This document shows, one piece after another, positions 37,367-48,359 of a DNA stretch of 64,000 nt. Below the pieces are notes generated by a model. It saw nothing but the letters and a program-made list of their open reading frames with translations, was not told where the DNA came from and did no database searches. Source of the stretch: Isoetes taiwanensis (Eukaryota > Streptophyta > Lycopodiopsida > Isoetales > Isoetaceae). The stretch spans positions 15,096,891-15,160,890 of the forward strand of contig JAJEKV010000027.1 in assembly GCA_021234155.1 (NCBI GenBank), written 5' to 3'. The position numbers were made by a program, and so were the translations under genes. Each line of letters begins with the position of its first letter. Position 1 is the stretch's first letter.

Positions 37367-37374
37367 TATTTATA
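37367..37374 (-). promoter_or_regulatory. TATA box of the candidate gene at 37286
   Basis: On the minus strand CTTATAAATAAG lies 81-88 bp upstream of the ATG at 37286, followed by a CT-rich leader (TTCCTCTTCC..CTTCCACTTCCTCCC). Spacing is typical of a plant gene with a short 5' leader. Confidence 0.4.
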
Positions 37375-37592
37375 AGAGAAATTTAAGTAGTAGCTTGGTG
37401 TCACACAATCGCGAAGAATGTGGATTGAGGGAATTAGAGGATGGACAGGTACATGCATGTCGTGTGAAGAAATGGAATTTTCCATTCATTTTTCATTTTA
37501 CGGATAAAATCTGAATAAAGATTTCTCCTATATAAGCGTAATTTTTATTGATCGTGGTTGTTGTTAAAGACGTAATTTTATTGCTACATAAC

Positions 37593-37790
37593 TTACAAGT
37601 TTTCAACTTTCATCTTCGAACTGCCGCTTTCAATCCCCTTCGGTAATCTAGCATGGGCATCACTCCCGTATTGCTCGAGGCAGAGCTTCCAACCTCGAGA
37701 TTGATTCAAACTGACTGCTAGGAAATTTAACGCATATTACTTTCGATGCAGCGGACCGACTTGGTCGTTAAAATGTTCTAACCGCGACAT
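37593..37790 (-). pseudogene. Exon-like minus-strand segment, unknown product
   Basis: A 66-codon frame starts MSRLEHFNDQVGPLHRK, has one internal stop, and continues through LNQSRGWKLCLEQYGSDAHA to a stop at 37593. Amino-acid use is protein-like and unlike the flanking spacer. No family recognised. It could be the end of the gene whose other pieces lie at 38029-38178 and 38751-38846. Confidence 0.3.
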
Positions 37791-38028
37791 CCCTCAAATT
37801 GCTATGATCCTTTCGGTGTTAGATGCCAAGCGGGAATCTTCTTGGGAACATGCACAATGCACAGATGTAATACACAAACTCCGTCCCTTTTGAATTTGAG
37901 GTTGCCCTTCAAAGGCGATAATCTCTCCTCCGAACTTAGAATATACGGCGAGGGAAAGGGGTTGAGTCCTTTAACCTTCGTATGGAAATAAAGGAAAATA
38001 CGCTGAAGCTACCACGAAATAAAGACAC

Positions 38029-38178
38029 CTCAAAGTTATCTTCTTCAAATTTCTCAAAATCCATGGGGCTTATGCTCGCGATTGGTAGAGGCCTTCCAAG
38101 CGCTTTTTGTAGATGTTTGTTGGCTGACTTCAGCCTTGAAGTCAGAAATTCATCTTCGGATTGGCGGATTCTGTATAC
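38029..38178 (-). pseudogene. Exon-like minus-strand segment, charged helical, unknown product
   Basis: Fifty codons are open from just after a stop to a possible splice donor GAG|GTGTCT. The sequence RIRQSEDEFLTSRLKSANKH and then PMDFEKFEEDNFE reads like a charged, partly helical protein. The plus strand has a longer frame across the same bases (37982-38347), but its composition is less protein-like. I therefore favour the minus strand, without proof. Confidence 0.3.
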
Positions 38179-38289
38179 TCATGGCGGTCACGGCAGGCCC
38201 CTTCCCTCATATGCTTATTTAAGGTGTGCCGCTTTATTACGTTATAAGATGACACTTCAATTATTTCTTTGGCTGGGTCCTCTACAAAG

Positions 38290-38570
38290 TACGTACCCTA
38301 GTTGTACCCATTCGGTAAAGATGCCCGATAGCAATTCCTTTCCCTAACACACATATGTAGCAAAAGGCGGGTTCCTGAGTATATGACTTAACATTGTGTT
38401 CCTTTCCTTCCACCAAAATTGGCGTTATGTCGGACCAAGCTGCCTCTCTTCATTTCTCATCCTCTTCAAGATCTTCCCTGCGTCATCATCTTTTAGCAAT
38501 GCGGTTTACGCATTGGTCGTCAGGAGTCAATTTTCCTAGATTCTTGCTCTTCTTCTGTATATCTATACCA
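38290..38570 (-). pseudogene. Exon-like minus-strand segment with in-frame TGA stops
   Basis: One minus frame reads KKSKNLGKLTPDDQCVNRIA, then a basic and acidic stretch broken only by TGA codons, then DITPILVEGKEHNVKSYTQE. TGA codons in Arg-rich context could come from CGA by methyl-CpG decay. No family recognised; chance is possible. Confidence 0.22.
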
Positions 38571-38750
38571 TTTCTATCTCATAAAATTAACCCATCATCA
38601 CACATGGCCCACGCCCGACTTAATGATTTCATAGTTTCCATTTTTCAGCGGCTTGGCCAAGCAAAATTACAATAGAAATTAGCAAATGCAAATAATAAAG
38701 AGATATATAAGTTACCTTTGAGTACAAACCGCGTAGCCAATGAGCCGTTA

Positions 38751-38846
38751 CCGTTTTTGAAAGTCTTGGATCGCGCAAATGGAAGCCACTTCCTCTAAAA
38801 TTTGGTTTGCGGGAATCCTCCGAGGAACATCGCAAGACACATCCAC
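38751..38846 (-). pseudogene. Exon-like minus-strand segment, unknown product
   Basis: Thirty-two codons read VDVSCDVPRRIPANQILEEV then ASICAIQDFQKR, followed by a splice-donor-like CGG|TAACGG or the later AAG|GTAACT at 38716. Protein-like, unassigned. It may belong with the other minus-strand pieces down to 36.9 kb. Confidence 0.28.
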
Positions 38847-38879
38847 TTTGAGCTAATGCACTCCGGAGTTTTTACTCTT

Positions 38880-40372
38880 GATTAATTCTTCACTATGACA
38901 TTATATTAATTTAAGAATTCTACTATGTATTATTACAAAAGTAATAATATCCTATATAATATAAGCTTCAGTTCTTGGAGATGCATCTCTGGCTATGCCA
39001 TGTGATGCACAAGATTAGATAAAAACCCCCCTATACATGTTTTTTTCTATAAAAAAAATTCTCATGCATACGGCCTCATAATTTAAGAAAGTTGTACCCC
39101 CTCCCATATTTATACCTGCAATTCTATCAAGATATTATACCTCTTTCATAAAAACAAAGTAAAGAAATGAAAAAACATGAAACTATTAGCAAAAGCTTTA
39201 TCAAAACTTTCTCACAAATTGCATAAAATGAAGTAAGACACTATCCATTAAGATGAAGTGCTTTATATATATCATAACTTTACCTCAATCCACTTCTTCA
39301 CACATCAACATGGAAAGTTACTATGACGATGCCCCCTAATGCTATGATGCCAGCCTTCCCCCCAATGTGACCCTCGCATTTCTATCGAAATGCTATATTA
39401 AGTAACATATTTTCTCCGCTAGTATACATATCTAAATACTCCTTTAAGAAACGCCTCACTTCCACTCAGTTGGTTCCTATGTCAACAAAGTGTGAACTCC
39501 CCTTGGCTTCAATTTCAAACACTAGTAAAATCGATACCATATGAACCAGAAACCCAAAATACATCAAAATAAGACATAAAATACACCATAACTTATGCTC
39601 AAATGTGTTCAAAATAATAGGTTGACTTACAAAATTAGCTCATGTTGTATTTAATATGTCAAAACTAGCTTGTACAAAGTTGACCCCAATTTTTTTTTTT
39701 TTGGTTGAAGTACGTCACATTTTATTTAATCAAAGAGTCAAATACAAGTATAAATTCACGAAGCAGGGAATAAAATTTTCGGCCACAAGCAAAGACAACA
39801 TTGTTTGTGATCATGTTATATGTTGGAGGCAATTGAGTCACAAAAGGTAAATATTAGTTCTACTCATTTACACGATGTGCTAAAACTAGAATATAGTGAT
39901 AAATTATGTTGACCTAGACCATTGGAAATTGCATGCCTATAGGTTCATTTTGATCTTAAGGAGGTTGCCTAATTAAGTATGTTAAGGAGGGTGGCGAATA
40001 GAATGAGGCAAATCACATTTGAATAGTGTGTGTGTCGGCCATTCATTTGAGCCACCATCTGAGGTCAGTCCTATGCGTGGATCTACTTAAAATAAAACTA
40101 AGAAGTACATGTATGATTAAGTGTGTGCGGTGTTTTGCGGTGTGATACATAGGTTGCCAACCTCGGTGTGCTTGGAAATACCGGAGGTATTGAATATGAA
40201 TTACTCACGGTAACTAAAATTAGGTATCAAATGAGCGGTAACTCTATATTATGATGGTTCAATGGTTTAAACAAGTTGTGTATTTACACTAGACTTATTA
40301 AGATTCAAGTAGAAGTTGTTTAAGTTGCTACTTTATTTGAATAAACAATTAACCTCTATAAGATCTCTTCAT
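38880..40372. other. A/T-rich spacer or decayed LTR before the copia element
   Basis: No coding region. A 14-bp T-run lies near 39691-39704. The part just before 40374 should be the 5' LTR of the copia element, judged by the primer-binding site that follows. No second LTR copy was found in the window, so its limits cannot be drawn. Confidence 0.4.
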
Positions 40373-40373
40373 T

Positions 40374-40386
40374 GGTATCGAATTAC
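40374..40386 (+). promoter_or_regulatory. Copia primer-binding site, partial
   Basis: ATTGGTATCGAATT shares TTGGTATC with the initiator-Met site TGGTATCAGAGC, and lies ~70 bp upstream of the gag remnant, where a primer-binding site is expected. Confidence 0.5.
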
Positions 40387-40439
40387 GGGTTAGGTAACAC
40401 TATTTCACGGTTGGTGCTAATTTGTTAAAATTTCTATAG

Positions 40440-41300
40440 AGGTCGTTTTAAAAGGGAGATGGAGGCTTTCAAATTTGGAAGCGAGCATTAGAAGTTAAGG
40501 TTGAGAAATTGTAATTACATTTAATTGATTCAAATACCACTAAGACATCTGAGGTGTGGCTGTGAGTCACGGGGACAACAGTCAAGGGGAACAAGTTTCC
40601 CTGCTTTCAGTGGTGAAAGGTTCACTATAGGGGGAACCTTTTGAAAGTGCACCCAGTCAACTCAGTGTCTGGCCGGTAAGTGAGGGAGGATGAAAACTAG
40701 GATCCTTAGGCTTCGAGGCAATTATCATTTGTAAGGTAGAGACTGTGATTAAATTAAAACTTCGGTATGGCTCCCAAAGAAATGTGGATGTATATGCACG
40801 AGAGAATATGAAGCTAAGACCTCATCACAAATTGATGTTCCTAGAAAAGCAATTGAGAAGATTAAAGTTGCATGGCGGGGGATAACATGGCTGAATTTTT
40901 TGAGAAATTTGACTCTATTATAGCAGGACTTAAGAGGTGTTGAAGGTTGTTCTAAATGAGAATTACCAACTCTAGCTATATCAAGAGGTGTACATAATGC
41001 TCATCTCTTGCTGTATTGAGAATGTTGCCAAAGCGAGAAAGGCATGCTATAAGGAATGGTAGGCGAGTTTGAGCGATTGCAAAAACTCCATGTGATGAAG
41101 AAGATGAGGAAAACTCTGAGAGTGTTGTATCTTTGGAAAATACAAAAGAATAAAGACAAAAAGAAGATAGGGCCATGTTATATAATTGTGATGGTTATGG
41201 TCATAGAAATTTGAGGCTGTCAAAGGTTGGAAGAGAAATGCGTGTGTTACAATTGTGAAGGAAAAGGCCACATGGCTGGCAAGTTGTCCAAGTCCTAAGG
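40440..41300 (+). pseudogene. Copia gag remnant with two zinc knuckles
   Basis: The end of the region has two nucleocapsid-type knuckles about 41180-41290. The first reads YNCDGYGHRN. The second reads CYNCEGKGHMAGKLS, with the last zinc ligand changed from Cys to Leu. Charged gag-like stretches lie upstream but are broken by stops. Gag coats the retrotransposon RNA. Confidence 0.7.
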
Positions 41301-41569
41301 CCCTAGAGGGAAAGAAGGATAAAGGCAGTGTTCAAGAAAAGGATATGAAAAGCAGGGAGAGGAGTACCGAGAAAGGAATCCCATGATATATTTGATTGAA
41401 GACAAAGCGTGCTGAAGAAGATGAACTTGATGAAGATCTTGAGGTAAAGTATTTGAAATGCATTCCTTACTAGGAATAAAAATTGACCATCGCCATGACA
41501 ATGGGTCACGAAATTTGAAAAGATAGTAGGTACAAATTCCAACATCTAAAAAGGATTCTGAGGAAAGAA

Positions 41570-41775
41570 AGGGAGGACATGTTCAATTAGAAATGAGGCT
41601 TTAGAAATGAAAGATGCTTAGGTGTATTAAATTTGATTTAGAAGGAAAAAAAAAAGTACAATTAGAGAATGTACTATGTGTGCAGTCTAAGTAAAGGAAT
41701 TTGAAGTCATAAAGGTCCCTATTTGAGAGAGAAGTTGCAATGTAAAGAGTTTTCTTAATAATAAAGTTATATTCT
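41570..41775 (+). pseudogene. Copia post-protease region, interrupted
   Basis: Frames read VQLENVLCV and then a segment ending in Asn-Asn-Lys-Val-Ile-Phe-Leu-Gly-Lys, which matches the stretch between protease and integrase in copia polyproteins. The homology stops at about 41775, and sequence of the same polyprotein resumes near 45478. Confidence 0.6.
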
Positions 41776-43519
41776 TGGGAAAAAAGATTTGGAAGGATTA
41801 TGCACGGGGGAGCTAGCCAAAGCCGAGGGGGATCTGAACCAGCGGGGATCTGGTGAGAGTCGAGGGCATAAAGTCTACCTTCACAGAGGAGATGGAAAGA
41901 GTGAGGCTACCCAATCATGAAACCCGGAGATATGGGGGCCCATGGAGTAGCAAAATTAACAGAGTGGAGGGAAAACATAAATCCCGATGACTATACAACA
42001 GAGTGAGGAGGAAACATGTGAAGTGCTTTAGGGAGGCTAAAAATAGCGTTATAGGAAGAGAATAGGAAACAGAGGGGCAGCAAGAAGCGGAAGCTTGAAC
42101 CCGAACATTGCAGGGGTTGGTGCTAACTCGACAATGAAGACCAAGAGGAAGGAAAATGAAGGCAATGGAGCGAAGGCCTGAGAGACCACGAAGGAGCAAC
42201 CTCGGGGAAGAGGCCGACAATATGAATGCTGGGCTGTCTTAGGGTACCCGTCGGGATAATGGAGAGAGACTAGAAAGGTGCCACAGGCTGCGACTTATAG
42301 TATCTCCCTCAATAGAGACGTAGAACGCGATCAAGAAGAGCTGGGAGGAAGAAGGATACATTTGTTTATGGTAAAAGCCAAGGTTTCCAGGTAGGAGAAG
42401 GACAGGCGGCATGTTATGTAAAGGCAGAGTATAAGCTGCTTGGCGCGTAATTTGTTCATATCGAAAATAAAAAGATACATGGTGTTGATGTCGAATTGCA
42501 GCAAGCAGGGGCATATTTACGATAGCCAGCGCCATCCGTAAGCGGTGACAAACTAGAGTTCTTTGGTTCGAGAAGAATATGGTGAAATGGAAAAAACGAG
42601 GGGCCAATAATACTAGTGAGGTTTAAATGCCGGGAACCAGGAGACAAACGGAACCTAAGCTTTCGAACCTGAAGTCGTGAGGAAATCTGAGGATAAAGCC
42701 GGCGGAAGGTCGCGTAAAGCGGGGCTCAGGAAGTCTGCCGCGAACGCGGTAAATCATAATAATGGAGTGAAAAATGGAGGGGATCGGGGGAGCTTCTGGT
42801 CGAATGCGCTGGTAGGCATAGTAAGGTGTGTAATTTTTAGGCAGTCGCCCGATTAGAAGAGTAATAGGACTAATGGGGAGATGGCCATTTGGAAAAGGGA
42901 AGGAGTCGCGGGGACAGGGTCAGGGGTGCGACCTACGGATCATCGCGCGGGGACGGGAGGGCGATGGGGTGCAGGATCAATTTCCAAAGAGAAAAATATC
43001 TAGGATACGTTCATAAGCAGGTCCCGGGGAAATGGAAAAATGGGAATGGGAAACAATGCGAATGACAATGGTGAAATACTCAATGACATCATGGTAAAAT
43101 TAACGAAGGTATTGGGAAAAGAAACGGGGAACCACGCGGGGGTAAGGCATCAATTATAGTCGATGGCAGTCTGAGGAAACAAAAAGAAACAAAGAAACAT
43201 AGGGAAGGAACGCCACAGACGAAGCTTACGGCTTATCATCCGGAAACTGGCGAATCGCGGAGTCGGGCTGTTCCTTAACATCAATGGGATAAACAAAATT
43301 ATTGGAAGATTTTAAGGTCAAAGGAAGGAGGGATATGGCGAGGGAATGGCGGGGGCGGTATTGGAGCAGCCGAGGATGGGAGAAAATACACGGAGAAATT
43401 ATAAAACGAGGGGAGCACCTATTATCAATACCAATGTTGCAGGATGGGACCAAACATGCTTCAACATGCAGAGGTAATGGTAGCCTAAGCGGGATGGCTA
43501 ACCACAAAGCAGGATCTAT

Positions 43520-44320
43520 ACGGTCGTAGTGGGATGCCGAAATGTCGGCGGGTGGCGAGGCAGGTCCACGGACATTTTCAACGGCATCATACAGGGCTTC
43601 AGACGGTGGACTATAATAGAGTCATACCTCGCATGGGTAGGGAAGCGAGGCAGATCAAAGGGAAACTATAGAACAATAATGGTGAGTTCCATTTTTGCAA
43701 AATGGTTGGAAAAGGCGCTGGACAACAAATTAAAGAAATGGTGAGAAAAAACATGAGAGCACAAGAACGCGGAAGGATTCGAGGCGGAATACTCAACCAC
43801 CGACCACCTAGTAACCTTGGATATTAATAGAACAAAACAAAGCGAGGAGGAAGAAGATTATCTGGCGCTGTAGATTTGAGAAAGCATTGACCACGGTCAG
43901 GAGAAAGCTATTACAAGGTTGATGGACTTACAAGCCCCAAAAACATGGTAGGATCCCGATTGCAAGGCTATACCATAGGGTATATGCCAAGATAGAAACG
44001 GAAAAGGGCGACCCGATAAAGCGTGACGAGTTAAATAGGGTTGCCCGTATCCCCAACTCTATTTGGGATATGCATGTAGATGCTGCTTGAGGGGTTACAT
44101 GCTTGAAGCAGTAAAGGAAGAATCACAGCCCTACATTAGGAGACCATGAAGGTTACCGATTAATAACTATCTGTTGATGATCCCTGAAGGCATGATGGCC
44201 ACAAAAAATTAAAAGGGGGATGCGAGGAAGCTAAAAAGTTCACAAATTTCTAGTGCGTGAAGCAGGCGTGATGAAATCTGGCAAAACTAAGATAGTCATC
44301 TTTGGCCATAAAACGAGGCA
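43520..44320 (+). pseudogene. LINE reverse transcriptase remnant, copy 2
   Basis: RT blocks run from an Asn-Tyr-Arg motif (43660) through TTDHLVTL (about 43797-43820), GCP (44040) and the Asp-containing catalytic region (about 44160-44190, damaged) to KTKIVIFGH (44283-44309). Frames shift between blocks. Confidence 0.75.
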
Positions 44321-45278
44321 TAGACCCGCGCGGATATAAAGGGAAAAGAAAATAGAAACAGCGAATCTGAATATGAGGGTACTATCGCGAAATTAGACTA
44401 AGGGGTATAGAATCTACGAGTTATCGGCTATAGGGAGTTATTTCAATATGAAGAAGTTCACAACAAGAATAATTGGTAGGACATCAAATGTATATGCGGT
44501 CGCGGTATTAACCCTTTCTCAATTATATGGGGCGAAGCTTGGGGGCGGGCCTAGCAACGGGCGAAATGGGAGCGGAACGAATCCTTGAAGCGTGCTTGCA
44601 GAGCGGAATTTAAAGTCACGGTTTCAAACGCATGCCCGACAATCATGGTCCTTAAACGGGGCAAAACAATGGAGGTGAGAGCATGGGAGAGAACCATAAG
44701 GTACGATTAGGGACAATCGCGAGAAAGCGAAATTATCTAGTATTGCAATCACCGAGTCGGCAAATCTTTACGATCGCAAGCGTACGGATGGTTTAAAGAT
44801 GTGGCAAATTGGACCCGAGAGATGGGATTAAGCTTGAAAGACCTAATAAATGAAGAGGCGGTGGAATGAGGAGTGGGCGGGCAGAGCCTGAAACGCGGCT
44901 GCAAACACGAGGACTAAGACAACGGCTCATGGCGGTTTTAACCGAATCAACAAGTAGGACACCCGGATGTATCGGGATAATATCTTGCGGGAAAACAAAA
45001 GAGATATTTTGGCTAGGTCGGGATGAAGTCATGATCTAGAATCGAAGCGGTGGAAGGAATGAACAAGGAGGATCGGGTATCTGAGATCCATTGACGAGTA
45101 GAGGATGAGAACCACATGATTAACGTTACTTGGAATATCACGGAGACATCGGAAGACAGATCACAATATAAGATGGGGAACGGTATATATTACGATGACA
45201 ATAAGGTATGCTTAAATTTGGGCGCCCGATCGGGGAATGATGATCGAGACAATTACCACGGTGAGCGAGGGTTTGTAA

Positions 45279-45302
45279 TATGATCCGCTAAAGCGGATCA
45301 TA
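45279..45302. other. Perfect 11-bp inverted repeat with 2-nt loop
   Basis: TATGATCCGCT-AA-AGCGGATCATA is a perfect palindrome-like hairpin near the 3' end of LINE copy 2. It may be an RNA stem in the LINE 3' region or a chance palindrome. Confidence 0.85.
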
Positions 45303-45477
45303 AACTATACAAATTGTTCGGAGGCTACATCATAGCAGGCATGTGTGCTAGTAAGCCCTTTTAGGGAGCTGCGCCCATGCTACACAAGTGCGGGGGAGGC
45401 GGAGACATTAGCCAAGCCATTATTTCATTCTATTTCTATTCTAAATTATGTTGGATATCCAACTAAAAGCTAGCATC

Positions 45478-45640
45478 ATAGGATGTGTCATGTGAATTCA
45501 AAACCATTGAACTATTGATGAAAAAGAATGATTAATGTTAGTAAAATCTTTGAAAAACTTAAATTGTGCGAGGGTGCATATGGGGAAAGCAATGATGCCT
45601 TTTTAGAAAATCTCAAAGAGAGCTAAAGGTTTGTTAGATT
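45478..45640 (+). pseudogene. Copia GAG-pre-integrase remnant
   Basis: Frames read MCHVN, then a Leu-Cys-Glu-Gly block (KLKLCEG) and SKRAKGLLDL, which correspond to the zinc-binding region before copia integrase. This marks where the copia polyprotein resumes after the LINE insertion. Confidence 0.7.
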
Positions 45641-46413
45641 TGGTCCACCTGATTTTGTGTGGGCCATTAAATGTTGACCCGGTTTATTAGGGAAAAAGAT
45701 ACTTTATGACTCTAATTGATGATTTTAGTAGGTGGGCATTTGTCTATTACATATAAAGACAAAGGATTGACTTTGAGATACTCAAACAATTTATGGCTGA
45801 GGTTGAAATAGAAACAGGGAAAGTTAAAGGATGCGACCTTTGAGATATTCAAAAATTTGTAAATGAGTTGAAAGCGAAGCTTAGGGAGAAAAGTTAAGTG
45901 TTGAGGGTGCGATAGAGGAGGGAGAAGTTCATGTCGATAAATTCAAGCTCAATTGGCCGAAGCCAAAGGAATTAGAGGCAACACTTGTAAGTACTCATCT
46001 CAGAGATAGGTGCGAGAAAGAAAGGAAAAGAAAGGGACAATTTTGAATCGTTCGAGAGCATGATAAAATTCCTCAGAATACAATTTCCTTTGAGGGACGG
46101 AAAAGATTAAAGCGTTTACGTTCATATTCCAGCCTTTCGTAACCACAAAAGACAATTCCGAAATGTTGGCGGTGCGAGCATGCCTCTTGCTTGATGATTT
46201 AAAAAGGCATATGGATGCAGCCTTTAGCATGTGCACGATGAGCTTAGAAAAAACTTCGATGACAAATCATTGATAGCATACATGGTAGCTTATGATACTC
46301 AATCAAAGGCCTACAAGCTATTTGATCCTCAAAGAAGGAGGGTAGTGATAAGTAGAATGTTATCTTTGATGAAGATCAATTTACAAGCTAATACCAAAGG
46401 TAAATGTAAATGA
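45640..46413 (+). pseudogene. Copia integrase remnant
   Basis: The core block RYFMTLIDDFSRWAFVYY (45697-45750) is the usual copia integrase region with its catalytic Asp. Frame 46231-46413 reads VAYDTQSKAYKLFDPQRRRV, the conserved C-terminal integrase stretch of copia elements. Between them the sequence is broken by stops and a partial duplication (ETGKVK and the repeated FEIL/FEIF stretch). Confidence 0.85.
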
Positions 46414-46839
46414 TCTTTCTGAGAATGCAAGGCGGCAAAGATTATACTTGAGAAGATGCAACTCTGAGAGAATAAAACGCTCAGAAATTGTGCCTTAAGG
46501 ATATTGATGTTGATAAGAATCGATCACGGAAGAAGAAGTGACAACATCAAACAAAGGCGAGCTTTATTGTTAATCCTATAGATAGCACTACTAACTTGGA
46601 TATTGATGCGGAGATAAAGGAGGATGCGCTGACAATTCAAGAAGACAAACTAGCGATAATATCTTGAAAAATGGAGGCGGGGATGTGACAGTAAGAGACA
46701 ACAAGTATCCTATGAGAGAGAGGAAAAGAAAAGACAAAGCAGTCAAAGCGCAAAGGAGAACTCAAAGTAGATACAAAGTCAACTTGGAAGAGATGAATAA
46801 GAGAACAAAGAGACTAAAGAATGAAGGTGAGATTCATGA

Positions 46840-47690
46840 CCTATTTGAAATTTTATGCATAGATACTATTACCTAGAATCTTATAATGAAAGCATTAACT
46901 CATGGCTGACAGAGTCAAAAATGGATAAAACCATGAATGATGAAGCCCAGCATCATTTAGAAGAATATGAAGACATTTGAGTTAGTAGATACACGCGAGG
47001 CTTTCGTGGAAATATCATTGGTTATTTAAACTAGCTGGATCGTGGAAAGACCTTCAAATATAAGGCCCAGGGCTAGCGGGTTTTTCACAAAGAAAAGGAC
47101 TTGACTATGAGGAGACTTTTTCGCCATTAGGTAAAATGAATAGTATCACGAATGCTATTATCCATTGCAAATGCTTGTGATATTGAGGTACATCACATGG
47201 ATGTCAATCTTGCATTATTAAATGCCAAACTTGAAGAAGATATATTTGGATGAGACAACCTCACGGATTTGAAGAAGGAGAAAAGATAAGGTTTGGAAAT
47301 TAAAGAGAGCTGTATATGGGGCTTAGCTTAATCACCAGTGATATAAATGTATGGATTCTTATCTAATTGGCCCGGGGGATTCAATGGCTTCGAAATGATG
47401 GAGAAATATATACAAATTTGAAGGAATAGATGTATTATTGCACTTTATGTTGATGACTTAACATCGTGATAGCAAAGGGGAAAAACACATGCTAACATTA
47501 CAAAGATGTCTTAAGCGAGGAGTCAAGATGTCGGATCTTGGAGAATTGTAGAGATACAGGTATTGAAGTCAAAAGAAATCGAGCTAATAAAACCATGATA
47601 CTAACTCTAAATATTTTTACGACGGACTCACAATAATAAGGTACTGTCTGACGGGAAAAAAAAAGAAGCGAGGAAAAATTAGCAATGCAT
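46840..47690 (+). pseudogene. Copia reverse transcriptase (RVT_2) remnant
   Basis: Readable blocks in order are GFSQRKGLDYEETFSPLGKM (about 47080-47140), HHMDV, QPHGFEEGEK (about 47255-47290) and ALYVDDL with the catalytic Tyr-Val-Asp-Asp at 47446-47457. MSDLGE and YRYxxIEVKRNRANKTM follow (47527-47600). Stops and frameshifts occur between most blocks. Confidence 0.88.
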
Positions 47691-47774
47691 TGCAAGCGTC
47701 AGGAAAAAGCATGGGAGAATTACATGTCAAGGGTTTTGACCTAAGCGTATTTTCGTTTAGTTGGAGGAGGAGGC

Positions 47775-47935
47775 GTGACCATGTCGGAATCCGGCCAGCC
47801 CATCCATCAATATTCTGACTCTTCTTCTTCTTCGACACCCACCACCGCAATAAGATTCCGCCCGGTACTTTCGGTAGGTCAGGTCATGAAGGCCCTTGAA
47901 ATGGAGGGAACAAAGAAAGCCATCTACGTTTTGGG
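47775..47935 (+). CDS. Candidate first exon, unknown product
   Basis: A frame opens at 47775, with a better-context ATG at 47781 (GACCATGTCGG). It reads MSESGQPIHQYSDSSSSSTP, then RFRPVLSVGQVMKALEMEGT and a Lys-Lys-Ala-Ile-Tyr-Val block. It then meets TTGG|GTATCATT, a possible splice donor near 47936. Beyond this the composition becomes intron-like (Phe/Cys/Ile-rich). The upstream leader is GGAGGA-rich. I do not recognise the protein. It lies just after the decayed copia element, so it may be a host gene exon or a captured fragment. Confidence 0.35.
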
Positions 47936-48079
47936 TATCATTTTGAGTACTTCGTTCTTCTTTGTTAGTGAAGGGCTCAGTATTTGCCTTTGCTGCATTT
48001 TTCTTATTGATGCGAAAACAATTGAAGGCTGCTTGGAAAGATATGTATACTTCATCTAATCTTCTTATTGTATAAGGTT

Positions 48080-48312
48080 AACGTTTTCTAATCCTTTTAC
48101 ACCTCCAATCCATGACATCAAGTGAGGTGCTTCAATCAATCTAAGCTGTACAAAGAGCCAATCTCATCTTTTTGTTCAAGGTATGTTAAAAGTGCCAATA
48201 TATCAATATCCAAGGAATTACTTGTTTTCTAAACTTTCTACACCTCTAACTGAGCATCAGCAGGCGGCTTCAACTCAATCATGTACAAAGAGAGCCTTTC
48301 TTCCAAGGTATG
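48080..48312 (+). repeat. Tandem duplication carrying a possible small exon
   Basis: Two units (about 48080-48195 and 48222-48312) share TTTTCTAA.CTTT.TACACCTC, a GCTTCAA.TCAATC segment, TGTACAAAGAG and CCAAGGTATGTTAAA or CAAGGTATGTTAAA. Each has the form pyrimidine tract, CAG or AAG, ~47 nt, then AAG|GTATGTT. That is the look of an exon with splice sites. It may be a duplicated exon of the candidate gene starting at 47775. Confidence 0.5.
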
Positions 48313-48359
48313 TTAAAGTGGCCTTTATATGTGTGTGTGTTTTGTTTTTATTTTTTAAG

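Larger units (their letters stand above)
41780..45470 (+). mobile_element. LINE copy 2, nested in the copia element
   Basis: A ~3.7-kb, GC-richer insertion in the copia polyprotein. An RT fingers block reading NYRTIMVSSIFAKWLEKALD lies near 43660-43720, followed by a TTDHLVTL block. VK-GCP then occurs near 44035-44060, where the family has VKQGCPLSP. The thumb-proximal KTKIVIFGH is at 44283-44309. The same blocks, in the same order, occur in LINE copy 1 at 10.4-11 kb. Endonuclease motifs could not be placed. The 3' end, before the copia frame resumes, is T-rich with no long A tail. Confidence 0.75.
40374..47700 (+). mobile_element. Decayed Ty1/copia retrotransposon split by a LINE insertion
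   Basis: Plus-strand domains occur in copia order: primer-binding site (40374), gag with zinc knuckles (about 40440-41300), post-protease region (41570-41770), then a LINE insertion, then GAG-pre-integrase (45480-45640), integrase (45640-46410) and RVT_2 reverse transcriptase (46840-47580). Integrase before reverse transcriptase distinguishes copia from gypsy. The frame is broken at many places, and the 3' RT end and 3' LTR are not recognisable after ~47.7 kb. Confidence 0.88.

Noticed and set aside
37982-38347. 121-codon plus-strand frame
   Set aside because: The opposite strand over the same bases reads as a more protein-like charged segment with a donor-like end. Neither is proven, and the plus frame has no motif.
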